Shown: positions 1-12,384 of the stretch, one piece after another
Layout of the letters: the number at the start of each line of letters is the position of its first letter
How positions within the stretch are numbered: position 1 is the stretch's first letter
Source: Saccopteryx bilineata
Taxonomy: Eukaryota; Chordata; Mammalia; Chiroptera; Emballonuridae
Length of the DNA stretch: 64,000 nt
NCBI RefSeq assembly: GCF_036850765.1
Contig: NC_089490.1
Coordinates: 108,432,574-108,496,573 of the forward strand
Direction of reading: 5' to 3'
Notes under the pieces: model-generated
What the model was told of the DNA's origin: nothing
What the model saw: the letters and a program-made list of their open reading frames with translations, nothing else
Databases searched by the model: none
Translations under genes and position numbers: made by a program

Positions 1-101
1 TGATGCCAGGGAATGATGCAGTCCACTAGTCACAAGTAAATTTGTCTGGTCTTACTGAGTGGAGGTGGTAAGATACTCATCAAAAGGTAAGAGTTGTTTG
101 C

Positions 102-270
102 CCTGCCCAGATAGCTTTGTTAGTTAGAGCACCGTCCGGATATGCAGAAGCTGCTGGTTTGGTCCCTGGTCAGGGCACATACAGAAACAGATTGGTTGAT
201 GTTCTTCTCCCTCTCTATCCCTTCCTCTTTCTCTAAAATCAATTAATAAATTTAAAAAAATTAAAAAGTT
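102..270 (+). repeat. tRNA-derived bat SINE (short Ves-like form)
   Basis: The head GCCCAGATAGCTTTGTTAGTTAGAGC resembles a tRNA A-box region. It is followed by a B-box-like GGTTTGGTCCCTGG, GTCAGGGCACATAC and an A-rich tail. This is a diverged, older copy. Confidence 0.75.
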
Positions 271-690
271 AGGGGTTATGACAACTCATCATTCTTAAAA
301 AATGTGAAGGTAGATAAAGGACTTTAGCCAATTTTACAGACTGAGCTGTCCTAGGGCTTATGAAGTTTTCAGGGTTCTAAAAACATATCCAAGATCTAAT
401 TGAATACTTCTAAAATACCCAACTTTCCATTGCTAAATTTCTGCAAAATCAAAGTAAATAAATGTTTAATTAAATGTCAATAACACATAACATGCCAATT
501 ATCCAGTTGTAATTCAATTCATATATACACTTAATTTTACATATAAATATAAATGTAAAGTTATTTATTTTGCATATAAATATAAGCATCACATGTCAAG
601 AGACAACCCAAGCTAGAGGTATTGACTGGTTTGCTTCCTGATATGTCTTGCCTACCTCCAGCCAAAATTGGAAGAATGCCTCTTTTCTTT
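271..690. other. AT-rich sequence without recognised features
   Basis: No coding exon, RNA gene or recognisable repeat seen on either strand. Confidence 0.4.
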
Positions 691-694
691 CTTT

Positions 695-858
695 CTATTT
701 TTTAAAAATTTTATTTATTGATTTCAGTGAGAGGGGTGGGTAGAGAGAAAGAGACAGGGACATCAAGCTGTTTCTGTATGTGCCTTGACCAGGGATCGAA
801 CTGGCAACCTCTGCGCTTTGGGATATTGCTCTAACCAACTAAGCTATCCAGCCAGGGG
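695..858 (-). repeat. tRNA-derived bat SINE (short Ves-like form)
   Basis: Reverse complement of the short SINE. It starts with a T-rich tail (TTTTATTTATTGATTT), then GTGCCTTGACCAGGGATCGAAC, and ends at the head CTAAGCTATCCAGCCAGGG. Confidence 0.8.
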
Positions 859-865
859 TAGCCTG

Positions 866-1316
<451 letters not shown>

Positions 1317-1319
1317 AAG

Positions 1320-1825
1320 CTACTTAAGGTGATAGAGTTAATACTATAAACCCTTTACATTTCCAACAACTCCTCTCTATTCAAATATACCTTTCCTGGA
1401 TCTTCTAGATCACAAAATGGCATTCAGCCACAATAAAAATGTAAAAAAAAACACAACACCCCAAAATGTTAATGCTCAAGGAAGTACTGGTCTTTCTCTG
1501 ACTCATTGGCCATATCTAATACTTGGTGCAGTGGTAAGGGCATGTGACCCAATGACAGGTTCTGGGTACTTGCACTCCATAGCTGGGTGCACAAGGGTTG
1601 TATCTAGTTCCCACTCCATGCAAGTGTCTAAGAGAAGGGTGTCTGTCTGCTTTATTCCTGGCTCTGTAGCCCAGAACAACCCACTAATACATACATACAC
1701 ATGTTGGTATGCAAAGACAATCAGCAAATATTGACAATGCCTCCAAAATCTGAGAAGACCAAGAATGTATTTCCTATTCATCTCAAAAATATATTCAGAA
1801 TCCTGGCAGGAACAGATGCACAATT
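1320..1825. other. Intergenic sequence, nothing recognised
   Basis: Open frames of about 105 codons occur on both strands but show no recognisable domain and overlap each other. I treat them as chance. Confidence 0.35.
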
Positions 1826-1826
1826 T

Positions 1827-1862
1827 TTATTTTTAAAAATTTTTATTTATGTATTTTTTTAC

Positions 1863-1899
<37 letters not shown>

Positions 1900-2185
1900 C
1901 AGACAGGAATGGAGAGAGATGAGAAGAATCAATCATCAGTTTTTCATTGCAACACCTTAGTTGTTCATTGATTGCTTTCTCCTATGTGCCTTGACCATGG
2001 GCCTTTGGGCCTTCGGTAGACCGAGTAACCCCTTGCTTGAGCCAGCAACCTTGGGTCCAAGCTGGTGAGCTTTTTGCTCAAGCTAGATGAGCCCACACTC
2101 AAGCTGGCAACCTTGGGGTCTCGAACCTGGGTCCTCTGCATCCCAGTCTGATGCTCTATCCATTGTGCCACCGCCTGGTCAGGCC
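1827..2185 (-). repeat. tRNA-derived bat SINE, long form with CTCAAGCTGGCAACC core
   Basis: Minus-strand copy. It has an A/T tail and (GA)n near 1866, a core with repeated CAAGCTGGTGAGC / CAAGCTGGCAACC units, a B-box complement at TCTCGAACCTGGG, and the head complement GCCACCGCCTGGTCAGGC. Confidence 0.9.
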
Positions 2186-2189
2186 AGAT

Positions 2190-3445
2190 GGCACAATTTT
2201 ACTATACATAAGGGTTTAAAGAACCAGAAAGAGACAGTGACATGTCCTAGGGCTAGTAAAAGCTCAGAAGCTGTTTCATTTCTTAGCCAAGAGGCCAGGG
2301 GCAGATGTAGTTTTCAGGATCTGGGATAGTTTGGGACAGAACTTGTCTGATGCCATGCATCATTGAGAAGTTAGGCACCAAGACTGGTAGCCTGATGCAT
2401 AACAAGCTGTTTTAATCTTTGAATCATGAAATCTGCTCAGCACAAAGAACCGCCTTCTGGTGTTAATCAAATAAAATCTGCCTTTAGGGTTTTAAAGCTG
2501 CCATGGTCCATAAAGTTTAGTTTCTTTTTCTTTCTAATTTACATCCAATGGGGGTTTCATGTACTCTTTTTCATAGGTAAGATCTAAATTCAAAAATTGA
2601 GCCAAGAAAGATAAGGTATATTAAAATCAGTGAACTATAGAAGTTTGCAAAGGCTTCATAAAAACTAGTGAAGTTGAACTAGAATCTTAAAAACACAAAA
2701 GCGGTATGTGATAGAATGACAAGATGACAACGAACCTGTGGTGATTATCTACTTGGAATACAAATTCCTAGAATTTTTTTATCCTAAGAGGTTTTCAATG
2801 GCTATTTATTCCTAATGAAATGTTTTCACATTGATTTACACAAAGATGAAATTCAAAAGTATATACTACAAAGTATACACAGTATATACAGAAATTTATA
2901 TAGCAATGAAAACGAGCTCAGAATTCCATCCTGTGTCCCAGGATGGCTCAGTTGTCCTATAATTTTAATTCATTCAAGTTACTGTGGATCTCTTTCTGGC
3001 ACAGTGCCTGTGCTTTCATTCAGGCTTCTCTCGACCTTGACCTCACTTATTAAAGTTATTCAAGATGATCCAATGTATTTTTACATGCAAGATTGTGATT
3101 GTCTCTGATAATTTAAGAACCTCCATTTGATCAACACTGTGTTGGCCAGTTTCAGTGAAGAAAAGTGACTGTCATTAGCACTAGAAACACAAACAGCATC
3201 CTTCTTATTAGATTTTGGACAGATAAAAATTCATATCCAGGTCTGCAGACTGGTAGATACATGTGTGTGTTCACTTGCTCTGAGTTCTGAGACAAGGAGT
3301 CTGTTGACTCAAGTTTGTTCCTCTGTCTTCAACTTTGTCTCTGACTCCTCTGGTGCTTGTTTAATTTTTAGTAACAATTTCATTAGGCAATGAAGCAGGG
3401 CTGTCCAGCACATAGAAAGTGTTCTGTCTTAGAAAATTCATTTTA
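2190..3445. other. Unannotated unique sequence
   Basis: No gene or recent repeat recognised. An open frame at 2815-3108 (+) has no known domain and no exon-like boundaries that I can defend. Confidence 0.35.
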
Positions 3446-3650
3446 TTTTGTTTTACTTTTTAAAGATTTTATTTATTGATTTTAGAGAGGGGGAGGCAGG
3501 AAGTGAGAAGCATTAACTCATAGTGGCTTTACTTTAGTTGTTCACTGATTGCTTGTTGTATGTGTCTTGACCAGACAAGCCCCCGGTTCCAATTGGTAAC
3601 CTTTGTGTTACAGTTGATGGTCTATTCACTGCACCACCACAGGTTAGGCT
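3445..3650 (-). repeat. tRNA-derived bat SINE, minus strand
   Basis: T-rich tail and TTTAGAGAGGGGGAGG, then GTGTCTTGACCAGACAAGCCC, ending in the head complement CACTGCACCACCACAGGTTAGGC. Confidence 0.85.
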
Positions 3651-3727
3651 CATTTTAATTTAAAGTGAAAGATGTATTTTTCATGATGAAAGAGCAGACA
3701 TTTAAAAATATTAGATCAGAGTTTACC

Positions 3728-3910
3728 TAGCCTGTGGTGGCACAGTGGGTAAAGTGTTGACCTGGAATGCTGAGGTCACTGGTTCAAAACCCTGGGCTTG
3801 CCTGGTCAAAGCACATATGAACAACTAAAGTGAGGCAACTATACGTTTATACTTCTTGCTTCCCCTTCCTCTCTCTGCAAAAATCAAAAAATAAAATTAA
3901 AAAAAAAATT
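3728..3910 (+). repeat. tRNA-derived bat SINE (GTGGTGGCACAGTGGGTAAAG head)
   Basis: The head is CCTGTGGTGGCACAGTGGG, then GGTTCAAAACCCTGGGC (B-box-like), GCCTGGTCAAAGCACATATG and an A-rich tail. Confidence 0.88.
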
Positions 3911-4019
3911 ATATCAGAAAATAAGTAGCCATTAAGGCGCTGATTCCAAGTTCAATGAAAGGACATTTGCTACATTAAGTAGCAGAATGAGGGTCAACAG
4001 CTTGCTTCCTCCAGGGAAT

Positions 4020-4165
4020 GGGAAAATATCCTAAAAAGCCAGAAATACCAATTCGAAAGAATATATGCACCTCTATGTTCATTGCAGCATTATTTGTAAT
4101 ACTCAAGATCTAGAAACAGCTCAAGTGCTCATCAGTAAATGAATGGATAAAAAAGCTGTGGTACA
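4020..4165 (+). mobile_element. Old L1 fragment (ORF2 end / 3' UTR)
   Basis: GTTCATTGCAGCATTATTTG and the following AATGAATGGATAAAAAAGC are the classic end of the L1 ORF2/3' UTR region. It is truncated by a SINE at about 4168. Confidence 0.7.
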
Positions 4166-4167
4166 AC

Positions 4168-4300
4168 ACCCTGGCCAGATAGCTCAGTTGGTTAGAGTAA
4201 TGGCCTGATATGCCACACGCTACAGGCTAGACTGAGGCAGACTTACTCCAGGCCCTGTTCCCATCTGGTAATAAATTGATTTTATTTATTTTTAAAAATT
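4168..4300 (+). repeat. Short Ves-like SINE
   Basis: The head CCTGGCCAGATAGCTCAGTTGGTTAGAG is followed by a degraded body. Confidence 0.7.
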
Positions 4301-4700
4301 TTTAATTGGGATAAAAAACACATGTAAAATTTAATACTTGAAGAGAAAGAATAGTAGCTGAGGGTAAAGACATTTTAAAATGGGGTATATAATTACCATT
4401 TTTAACTATATTTGTTGTGCAATACACTTACAGAACTTTTTTTATCTTGCAGAACAGAAACTGTATACCCATTAAACAACTCCTGATTTTCTCCTACCTC
4501 AGCTCCTATCAACCATCATTCTACTTTTTGTCCCTATGAATTTGACTACTTTAAATATCTCATATAAGTCAAATAATACAGTATTTATCTCTTGTGACTG
4601 GCTTACTTCACCTAACATAATGTCCTCAAGGTTCATTCAAGTTGTAACATATGATAAGATTTCTTTCTTTTTTATGGCTGAATAACATTCCATTGTATAT
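4300..4700 (-). mobile_element. Old L1 3' UTR fragment, minus strand
   Basis: Contains ACATAATGTCCTCAAGGTTC and ATGGCTGAATAACATTCCAT, standard reverse-complement L1 3' end landmarks. Confidence 0.65.
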
Positions 4701-5400
4701 ATGAAAAGATACTCAACTTTTCTAATCATTAAGGAAATATAAGTCAAAATCACAATGAAATATTACTTTATGACCACTAAGATAGTTATAATAAAAAAAA
4801 AGACAATGAGGATATGGAACTATCATATATTGCTGGTACTAATATAAAATGGTGCAGTAACTCTGTAAAATAGACAGTTCCTTAAAACATTAAACAGAGT
4901 GGACCATATGATTTGGAGATTCTAAGAGAACTGAAAACATATATTCACCCCAAAAGTTGTACATGAATATTCATAATAGCATTATTCTTAATAGCCAAAG
5001 GTGGCAACAATGCAAATGTTCCTTAACTGCTGAATGGGTAAACAAGTTATCAAATATTCACACAAAAGAATATTATTCACTTATAAAAAAATGTATGGGC
5101 CTGACCTGTGGTGGCGCAGTGGATAAAGCGTCGACCTGGAAATGCTGAGGTCGCCGGTTCAAAACCCTGGGCTTGCCTGGTCAAGGCACATATGGGAGTT
5201 GATGCTTCCAGCTCCTCCCCCTTGTCTCTCTCTCTCCTCTCTCTCTTCTCTCTAAAAATGAATAAACTAAAAAAAAAAAAATTAAATAAAAAAAATGTAT
5301 GAAGTACTGATGCTTACCACAATGCAGATAAAACTTAAAAAAAAAATTATCTTCAGTGAAACAACCCAGCCATAAAAAGCCACATATTGTATGGTTTCAT
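4701..5400 (+). mobile_element. Old L1 3' end fragment, plus strand, split by a SINE
   Basis: Contains AAATCACAATGAAATATTAC and AATGGTGCAGTAACTCTGTA, characteristic of the L1 ORF2 terminus. A SINE interrupts it at 5098-5295. It sits tail-to-tail with the preceding minus L1 piece. Confidence 0.65.
5098..5295 (+). repeat. tRNA-derived bat SINE (GTGGCGCAGTGGATAAAGCG head)
   Basis: Young-looking copy: GGCCTGACCTGTGGTGGCGC head, GGTTCAAAACCCTGGGC B-box-like block, CTCTCTCT run and A tail. Confidence 0.93.
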
Positions 5401-5442
5401 TTGTATGAAATTTCCAGAATAGGCAAATCCTTCTTTAATTTA

Positions 5443-5680
5443 TTATTATTATTATTGAACTCAAGTTTTATTCATCATAAAATTCATACAACTCCTCATC
5501 ACTATCAAAATTCCCATCCATTAACTTGTCCTCATCAGTGTCTGATGATGAATTGTTTTCAACAATGAGTGTGAGAACAAGCACAAAAAAAATGAGAAAT
5601 GCACGTAAAAAAACTATGACCACTGTATAAGATGCACCCAGTTTTTAGACCCCAAATTTTTTGAAAAAGAGTGCCTTTTC
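5443..5680 (-). mobile_element. DNA-transposon 3' fragment at the L1 3' end (probable L1 3' transduction)
   Basis: On the minus strand this piece starts with GGGTCTAAAAACTGGGTGCA, encodes an acidic run and ends with AATAAAACTTGAGTTCA followed by (AAT)n. The same sequence occurs at 57770-57975, where it is a stand-alone element. Here it lies between the L1 3' UTR and the L1 target duplication, and its AATAAA lies just before the A-rich tail. That is the arrangement expected if an L1 transcript read through into a neighbouring transposon copy and was polyadenylated there. Confidence 0.75.
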
Positions 5681-6974
5681 TTTTTAAAATTTAATTTATT
5701 GTATGTGTACATAGATTCTAGTGTCACCCCGATTGCATCCCCCCTCCCCTGTATTCCCTACAACATCTCCCTTGCCCCCCTCCCAACAGCTCCCTGCCCC
5801 CTTCCCTTCAGGTTTAATTCAGTTCCTCAGTTCACATTATTCCTTGGATTCCTCAAGTGAGTGAAGTCATATGATATTTTTCTTTCTCTGCCTGGCTTAT
5901 TTCACTTAACATAACTTCCAGGTCCATCCATGTTGTTGCAAAAGGTAATATTTCCTTCTTTTTCATGGCCCCATAGTATTCCATTGTATATATGTACCAC
6001 TGTTTTTAATCCACTCGTCCGCTGATGACACTTGGGCTGTTTTCAGATCTTGGCTATTGTGAACAATGCTGCCATAAACATGGGGGTGCTTTTCTTTTTT
6101 TGAATCAGTGATGTGGTGTTCTTGGGTTATATTCCTAAAAGTGGGATGGCTGAGTCAAAAGGTGGTTTGATTTTTAATTTTTTGAGGAATCTCCATACTG
6201 TTTTCCACAGTGGCTGCACCAGTCTGCATTCCCACCAGCAGTTCAGGAGGGTTCCCTTGTCTCCACATCCTCACCAGTACTTATTCTGTGTTGTTTTGTT
6301 GATGATAGCCATTCTGACTGGTGTGAGGTGATATCTCATTGTGGTTTTAATTGGCATTTCTCTAATGATTAGTAATGTTGGACACTTTTTCATCTGTCTA
6401 TTGGCCATCTGTATGTCCTCTTTGGAGAAGTGTCTATTCATTTCTTTTGCCCATTTTTTGATTGGATTGTTTGTCTTCCTGGTGTTGAGTTTTACAAGTT
6501 CTTTATAAATTTTGGTTATTAACCCCTTATCAGACATTTGTCAAATATGTTCTCCCATTGTGTGGTTTGTCTTTTTATTCTGTTCATATTATCTTTAGTT
6601 GTGCAAAAAGCTTTTAGTCTGATATAGTCCCATTTGTTTATCCTGTCTTATATTTCACTTGCCTGTGGAGATAAATCAGCAAATATATTGCTGCGAGAGA
6701 TGTTGGAGAGCTTACTGTCTATGTTTTCTTCTAAGATGCTTATGGTTTCACGACTTACATTTAAGTCTTTTATCCATTTTGAGTTTATTTTTGTGACTGG
6801 TGTAAGTTGGTCATTCAGTTTCATATTTTTTTGCAGGTAGCTGTCCAATTTTCCCAATACTATTTGTTAGAGATTATTTTTACTGTATTGTATGCTCTTA
6901 CCTCCTTTGTCAAATATCAATTGTCCATAAAGGTGTGGGTTTGTTTCTGGGTTCTCTGTTCTGTTCCATTGATT

Positions 6975-7192
6975 TTTTTTCTTTTTTTTTTAATTTTATT
7001 TTATTTATTCATTTTTAGAGAGGAGAGAGAGAGAGAGAGAGAGAGATAGAGACAGACAGAGAGAGAGAAGGGGGAGGAGCTGGAAGCATCAACTCCCATA
7101 TGTGCCTTGACCAGGCAAGCCCAGGGTTTCAAACTGGCAAACTTAGCATTTCCAGGTCAATGCTTTATCCACTGCGCCACCACAGGTCAGTG
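6975..7192 (-). repeat. tRNA-derived bat SINE inside the L1
   Basis: It is flanked by TGTTCCATTGATTTTT on both sides (about 6960 and 7190). Contains (GA)n and the head complement CACTGCGCCACCACAGGTCAG. Confidence 0.92.
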
Positions 7193-7639
7193 TTCCATTG
7201 ATTTTTATGCTTGTTCTTATGCTAGTACCATGCTGTTTTGAGTGCAATGGTCTTGTAGTATAACTTGATATCAGGAAGTGTGATACCTCCCACTTTATTC
7301 TTCTTTTTCAAGATCACTGAGGCTATTCGTGTTATTATTTGGTTCCATATAAATTTTTGGCATATTTTTTCTATATCTTTGAAGTATGCCATTGGTATTT
7401 TAATTGGTATTGCTTTGAATTTATAAATTGCTTTGGGTAGTATAGACATTTTAATGATGTTTATTCTTTGTATCCATGAACATGCTATATGCTTCCACTT
7501 GTTTGTATCTTCCTTGATTTCTTTTTATCAATGTTTTGTAATTTTCCGAGTACAAGTATTTAACCTTCTTGGTTAAATTTACTTGTAGGTACTTTATTTT
7601 TTGTTGTTGCAATAGTGAAGAGGATTGTTTCCTTAATTT

Positions 7640-7643
7640 CTAT

Positions 7644-7678
<35 letters not shown>

Positions 7679-8040
7679 TTTTGTATTTTTCTGAAGCTGG
7701 AAACAGGGGAGAGACAGTCAGACAGACTCCCACATGTGCCCGACCAGGATCCACCCGGCATGCCCACCAGGGGCGATGCTCTGCCCCTCTGGGGTGTCGC
7801 TCTGCCGTGACCAGAGCCACTCTAGCGCCTGGGGCAGAGGCCAAGGAGCCATCCCCAGCGCCCGGGCCATCTTTGCTCCAATGGAGCCTTGGCTGTGGGA
7901 GGGGAAGAGAGAGACAGAGAGGAGGGGGGGGGTGGAGAAGCAAATGGGCACTTCTCCTATGTGCCCTGGCCGGGAATCGAACCTGGGTCCCCCACACGCC
8001 AGGCCGACGCTCTACCGCTGAGCCAACCGGCTAGGGCCCT
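7640..8040 (-). repeat. Long-form bat SINE (GGTAGAGCGTCGGCCTGGCG head) inside the L1
   Basis: Roughly 370 bp plus a (TTTA)n tail. Contains GGAATCGAACCTGGGTCCC (B-box complement) and the head complement CTCTACCGCTGAGCCAACCGG. CTTAATTTCT flanks both sides. Confidence 0.93.
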
Positions 8041-8904
8041 TAATTTCTCTTTTTGACAGTTCATTGTTGGTGTATAAAAATGTCTCTGATTTCTGTGTAT
8101 TAATTTTATACCCTGCCACCTTGCTGTATTCATTTATCAGGTCCAGTAGTTCTTTGACTGAGACTTTAGGGTTTTCTATATACAGTATCATATTATCTGC
8201 AAATAATGATAGTTTTATTTCTTCTTTTCCAATTTGGGTGCCTTTTATTTCTTCTTCTTGTCTGATTGCTGGGGCTAAGACTTCCAGTATTATGTTGAAT
8301 AAGAATGGTGAAAGGGGGCACCTCTGTCTTGTTTCTGATCTTAGGAAGATTGCTTTTAATTTTTGCCCATTAATTATGATATTGGCTGTGGGTTTTTCAT
8401 AGATGGCCTTTATCATGTTGAGATATGTTCCCTGTGTTCCCACTTTGCTGAGAGTTTTGAACATGAAAGGTTGCTGGATTTTATCAAATGCTTTTTCTGC
8501 ATCTATTGAAATTATCATGTGGTTTTCTCCTTCCTTTTATTTATGTGATGAATCACATTGATTGATTTACAAATATTGTACCATCCTTGCCTCCCCAGAA
8601 TAAATTCCACTTGATCATGATGTATGATTTTTTTCATGTATTGCTGGATCCAGTTTGCAAATATTCTGTTGAGGATTTTAGCATCTAAATTTACCAGGGA
8701 TATTGGCCTATACTTTTCTTTCTTGTGTTGTCTTTGCCAGGTTTTGGAATCAGAATTATGCTCATCTCATAAAAGGAGCTTGGAAGTCTTCCTTCCTCTT
8801 GAAGTTTTTGGAATAGCTTGAGAAGGATAGGAGTTAGTTTTTCTTTGCATCTTTGGTAGAATTTGCCAGTGAAGCCATCTGACTCAGGGCTTTTGTTTGT
8901 TGGG

Positions 8905-9245
8905 AGTTTTTTTTTTTGTTTGTTTTTTTAGAGAGAGAGAGTCAGAGAGAGGGATAGATAGGGACAGACAGACAGGAATGAAGAGAGATGAGAAGCATCA
9001 ATCATTAGTTTTTTTGTTGTGACACCTTAGTTGTTCATTGACTGCTTTCTCATATGTGCCTTGACCGTGGGGCTACAGCAGATCGAGTAACCCCTTGCTC
9101 GAGCCAGCGACTCTGCGTCCAAGCTGGTGCGCTTTGCTCAAACCAGATCAGCCCGTGCTCAAACTGGCAACCTCGGGTCTCAAACCTGAGTCCTCCGCAT
9201 CCCAGTCTGACACTCTATCCTCTGTGCCACTGCCTGGTCAAGCTG
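8905..9245 (-). repeat. Long-form bat SINE (CAAGCTGG core) inside the L1
   Basis: GTTGGGAGTTTTTT lies on both sides (8899 and 9243). The core is GCTCGAGCCAGCGACTCTG, with head complement CCACTGCCTGGTCA. Confidence 0.9.
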
Positions 9246-9580
9246 TTGGGAGTTTTTTGATAACTGTTTCGATCTCATTTTTGTAATTGGTCTGTTTAGG
9301 TTTTCTGATTTTTCCAGATTGATTTTTGAAAGATTATATGTTTCAAGGAATTTATCCGTTTCACCTAGGTTGTACAATTTTTTGGCATACATTTCTTCAT
9401 AATATTTTTTTTACAATCCTTTGTATTTCTGTTGTGTCAGTTGTTATTTCTCCAACTCTCATTTCTAATTTTATTTATTTGAGTTCTCTCTCTTTTTTTC
9501 TTGATGAGTCTGGTTAAAGGTTCATTGATCTTGTTCACTCTTTCAGAGAACCAGCTCTTGGTTTCATTGATCCTCTATAT

Positions 9581-10556
9581 CAGTGATTTTCAACCTTTTT
9601 TGAGTCGCGGCACATTTTTTACATTTATAAAATCCTGGGGCACACTCCTACCAAAATGATACAAAATGACACTCTAACACAGTACATATTATATATATAG
9701 TTAATAATATAGTTTCTAAATGTATTTATACTCACTTAGTGTGAAACCTGGGCCTATTTCGATAAACACAAAAAGGATATCCTGGTAGGAATGGCAGAAA
9801 GACACACATAAAGCTCTTCCTCAACCCTTCTCAGTCTCTCTCTGTTTTTAGTTTTTATCACAGTCAAGCTTGAGAAGCTCAACTCACATAGATATGTGGT
9901 TGAAAATGGGAGCAATGTCAAAATAGCTTTGTTGGCCAGAATGGGGAACTCCTTGGCAACAGATAACCAAAAACTGTCCAAAGGAAGATCAGCAAACTTT
10001 AGCTTTAAAGTTAGATAACATTCTGATGCATTGTGATGCATTGTAGATCACCCTCTGTGGGGGCCTCTTTTAAAAAGAAAAAGGTCAAATATCTATATAC
10101 ACCATCAGGATAGACATAACCAGCTGAGGCTGAGGCTTCATCTAGTGGTGGCAACATTTACCTCCAGTCCTGACCAGGATTAGAAATTGGGACCATGGGG
10201 AGGAGTAGCAGCTTCAACTACTCGCCGCGGCCACACAATGACAAGTGTGCGGCAGCCCAAGTGGGGACCTTTCTGGGTGTGGATGAGAGGCGGCCTACTA
10301 TTGGTTCATCACTAGTGGTCGGGATGAATCCTAGAAGGTGATTGGTCAGTGAGCGTTCCCTGTGCCTCCACTCTTCCTGTCGCTGATAGCTGGAGGGATT
10401 GTGAGGGGAAAGTTTAGGTCCGGATAAATAGCCTCCGAGGGCCGTATCCAGCACGTGGGCCATAGTTTGGGGACCCATGTTTAATTTCCCCATGGCACAC
10501 CTGACCATGTCTCATGGCACACTAATGTGCCACGGCACACTGGTTGAAAAACACTG
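9581..10556 (-). mobile_element. hAT DNA transposon, 976 bp, with exact 8-bp target duplication
   Basis: CTCTATAT flanks the element at 9573-9580 and 10557-10564. The termini are CAGTGATTTTCAACCTTTTT and, inverted, CAGTGTTTTTCAACCAGTGT, imperfect hAT-type inverted repeats. A transposase piece is encoded on the minus strand. It interrupts L1 ORF2, so it inserted after the L1. Internally deleted compared with a full hAT. Confidence 0.95.
9754..10041 (-). pseudogene. hAT transposase C-terminal dimerisation domain remnant
   Basis: The 95-codon frame contains [20 protein letters not shown] followed by KTKNRERL, the hallmark hATC block of hAT transposases and of domesticated ZBED/SCAND3-type proteins. 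Upstream DDE and BED zinc-finger parts are missing because of internal deletion, so it cannot act alone. Confidence 0.88.
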
Positions 10557-10583
10557 CTCTATATTGTTTCTTTAGCCTCTATG

Positions 10584-11105
10584 TTATTTATTTCCTCTCT
10601 GATCTTTTATTATTTCCTTCCTTCTACTACCTCTGGGCTTTACTCGCTGTTCTTTTTCTAGTTCTTTTAGATGCAGAGTTAGGTTGTTTATTCGAGCTTT
10701 TTCTAGCTTTTTAATGTATGCCTGTAGTGCTATGAACTTCCCCCTCAGTACTGCTTTTGTTGTGTCCCATAAATTTTGAGTTGTATGCTTGTTATCATTC
10801 ATTTCTAGAAATTTTAAAATTTCTTCTTTGATCTCATTGTTAACCCATTTGTTATTTAATATTATGCTATTTAGTTTCCATATGTTTGAGTATTTTTTAG
10901 TTTTTCTGTTGTGGTTGATTTCTAGTTTCATGCCACTGTGATCAGAAAAAATGCTTGATATGATTTCAATCTTTTTAAATTTATTGAAACCACTTTTGTG
11001 CCCTAACATGTGATCTATCCTAGAAAATGTAGAATGAGCACTTGAAAAGATTGTATATTCTGCTGCTTTAGGGTAAAAGGTTCTGAAGATATCTATTAAA
11101 TCCAA
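10584..11105 (-). pseudogene. L1 ORF2 remnant: endonuclease C-terminal part and linker
   Basis: The frame includes [10 protein letters not shown] and [10 protein letters not shown], the APE-type endonuclease motifs with the catalytic Asp/His pair, then the [11 protein letters not shown] linker toward the RT. The first part of the endonuclease, about 11105-11700, is shifted out of frame. Confidence 0.9.
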
Positions 11106-11711
11106 TTGATCTAGTGTGTCCTTTAAGTCTGCTGTTTCTTTGTTAATTTTCTTTCTTGAGAATATATCTAGTGATGTAGTGGGGTATTGAAATCCCCTAC
11201 TATTATAGTATTGCTATTGATCTCGCCCTTTATATCCATCAAAGTCTGCTTTATATATTTCGGTGGTCCTATACTAGGTGCGTAGATATTTAAAACGGTT
11301 ATATCTTCCTGTTGGATTGCTCCCTTTATATTAAGTAGTGACCTTCTTTATCTCTTACTATAGCCTTTGTTTTAAAGTCCATTTTGTCTGATATAAGTAT
11401 TGCTACTCCAGCTTTTTTTTTTTTATTTCTATTTTCATAAAATATTTTTTTCCATCCTTTTACCTTTAGTCTATGTGTATCTTTTGTTTTGAGATGTTTC
11501 TTGTAGACAGCATATGTATGGGTCCTGTTTTTTTATCCATGCAGCTACCTTATGTCTTTTGATTAGATCATTTAATCCATTTACATTTAAGGTTATTATT
11601 TGTATGTAGTTGTTTATTGCTATTTATTCTTTAAAGCTATCTTCCTCTTTTACTATATTCTTTTCCCCCTTTGTTCTGTTTACAACAGGCCCCTTAACAT
11701 TTCTTGCAGCA

Positions 11712-12191
11712 TTAGTTTGGTTGTAATGAATTCCTTGAGTTTTTTTTTTTTTTGTCTGGGAAGCTTTTTATTTCTCCTTCAAATTTAAATGATGACCTTG
11801 CTGGATAAAGTAGTCTTGGTTGTAGGCTCTTGTTCTGTATTATTCTGAATATTTCTTGCCATTCCCTTCTGACCTCAAGTGTTTCTGTTGAGAAGTCAGA
11901 TGTTATCCTTATGGGGGTTCCTTTGTAGGTGATAGTCTTTTTTTCTCTAGCAGCTTTTAATATTTTCTCTTTATCTCTTAGCTTTGCTATTTTAATTATG
12001 ATGTGTCTTGGTGTGGATTTCTTTGGGTTTCTCTTTAATGGAATTCTCTGTGCTTCTTGAACTTGTGTGACTTTTTCCTGCATCAATTTAGGGAAGTTTT
12101 CAGCTATGATTTGATTGAACATGGTTTCTATCCCTTGTTCTTTCTCTTCTTCTTCAGGAACCCCTGTGATGCAGATGTTATTTCTCTTCAT
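11712..12191 (-). pseudogene. L1 ORF1 remnant: RRM and C-terminal domain
   Basis: NNICITGVPEEEEKEQGIE begins the L1 ORF1p RRM. It continues through the RHIIIKIAKLRDKEKILKAA CTD. It ends in sequence matching the ORF1 tail. Confidence 0.92.
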
Positions 12192-12384
12192 ATTGTCACA
12201 GAACTCTCTTAGTTTCCTCAGAATTTTTGAGTCTCTTTTCTTTTTGCTACTCTGCTTCCATGCCTTTGTTTATCTTGTTCTCTAACTCACTGATTTGATC
12301 CTTAGCTTCATCTATCCTGCTTTTAATTCCTTTCATTGTGGTCTTCATTTCTGATATTGTATTTATCATTTCAGACTGATTCTT

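Larger units (their letters stand above)
6271..8518 (-). pseudogene. L1 ORF2 remnant: reverse transcriptase and C-terminal region
   Basis: Three pieces in order on the minus strand: the RT palm at 8012-8518 ([11 protein letters not shown] motif; the catalytic box reads FADNMI where active L1s have FADDMI or YADDMI), the thumb/connection region at 7222-7449, and the cysteine-proximal C-terminal part at 6271-6537 ([20 protein letters not shown]). SINEs separate them and frames shift. The second catalytic aspartate is replaced by asparagine. Confidence 0.9.

Noticed and set aside
7668..8034. Arg/Pro/Gly-rich frames on both strands
   Set aside because: Translations of the long-form SINE; similar frames recur at 32167-32434 and 43768-44209.
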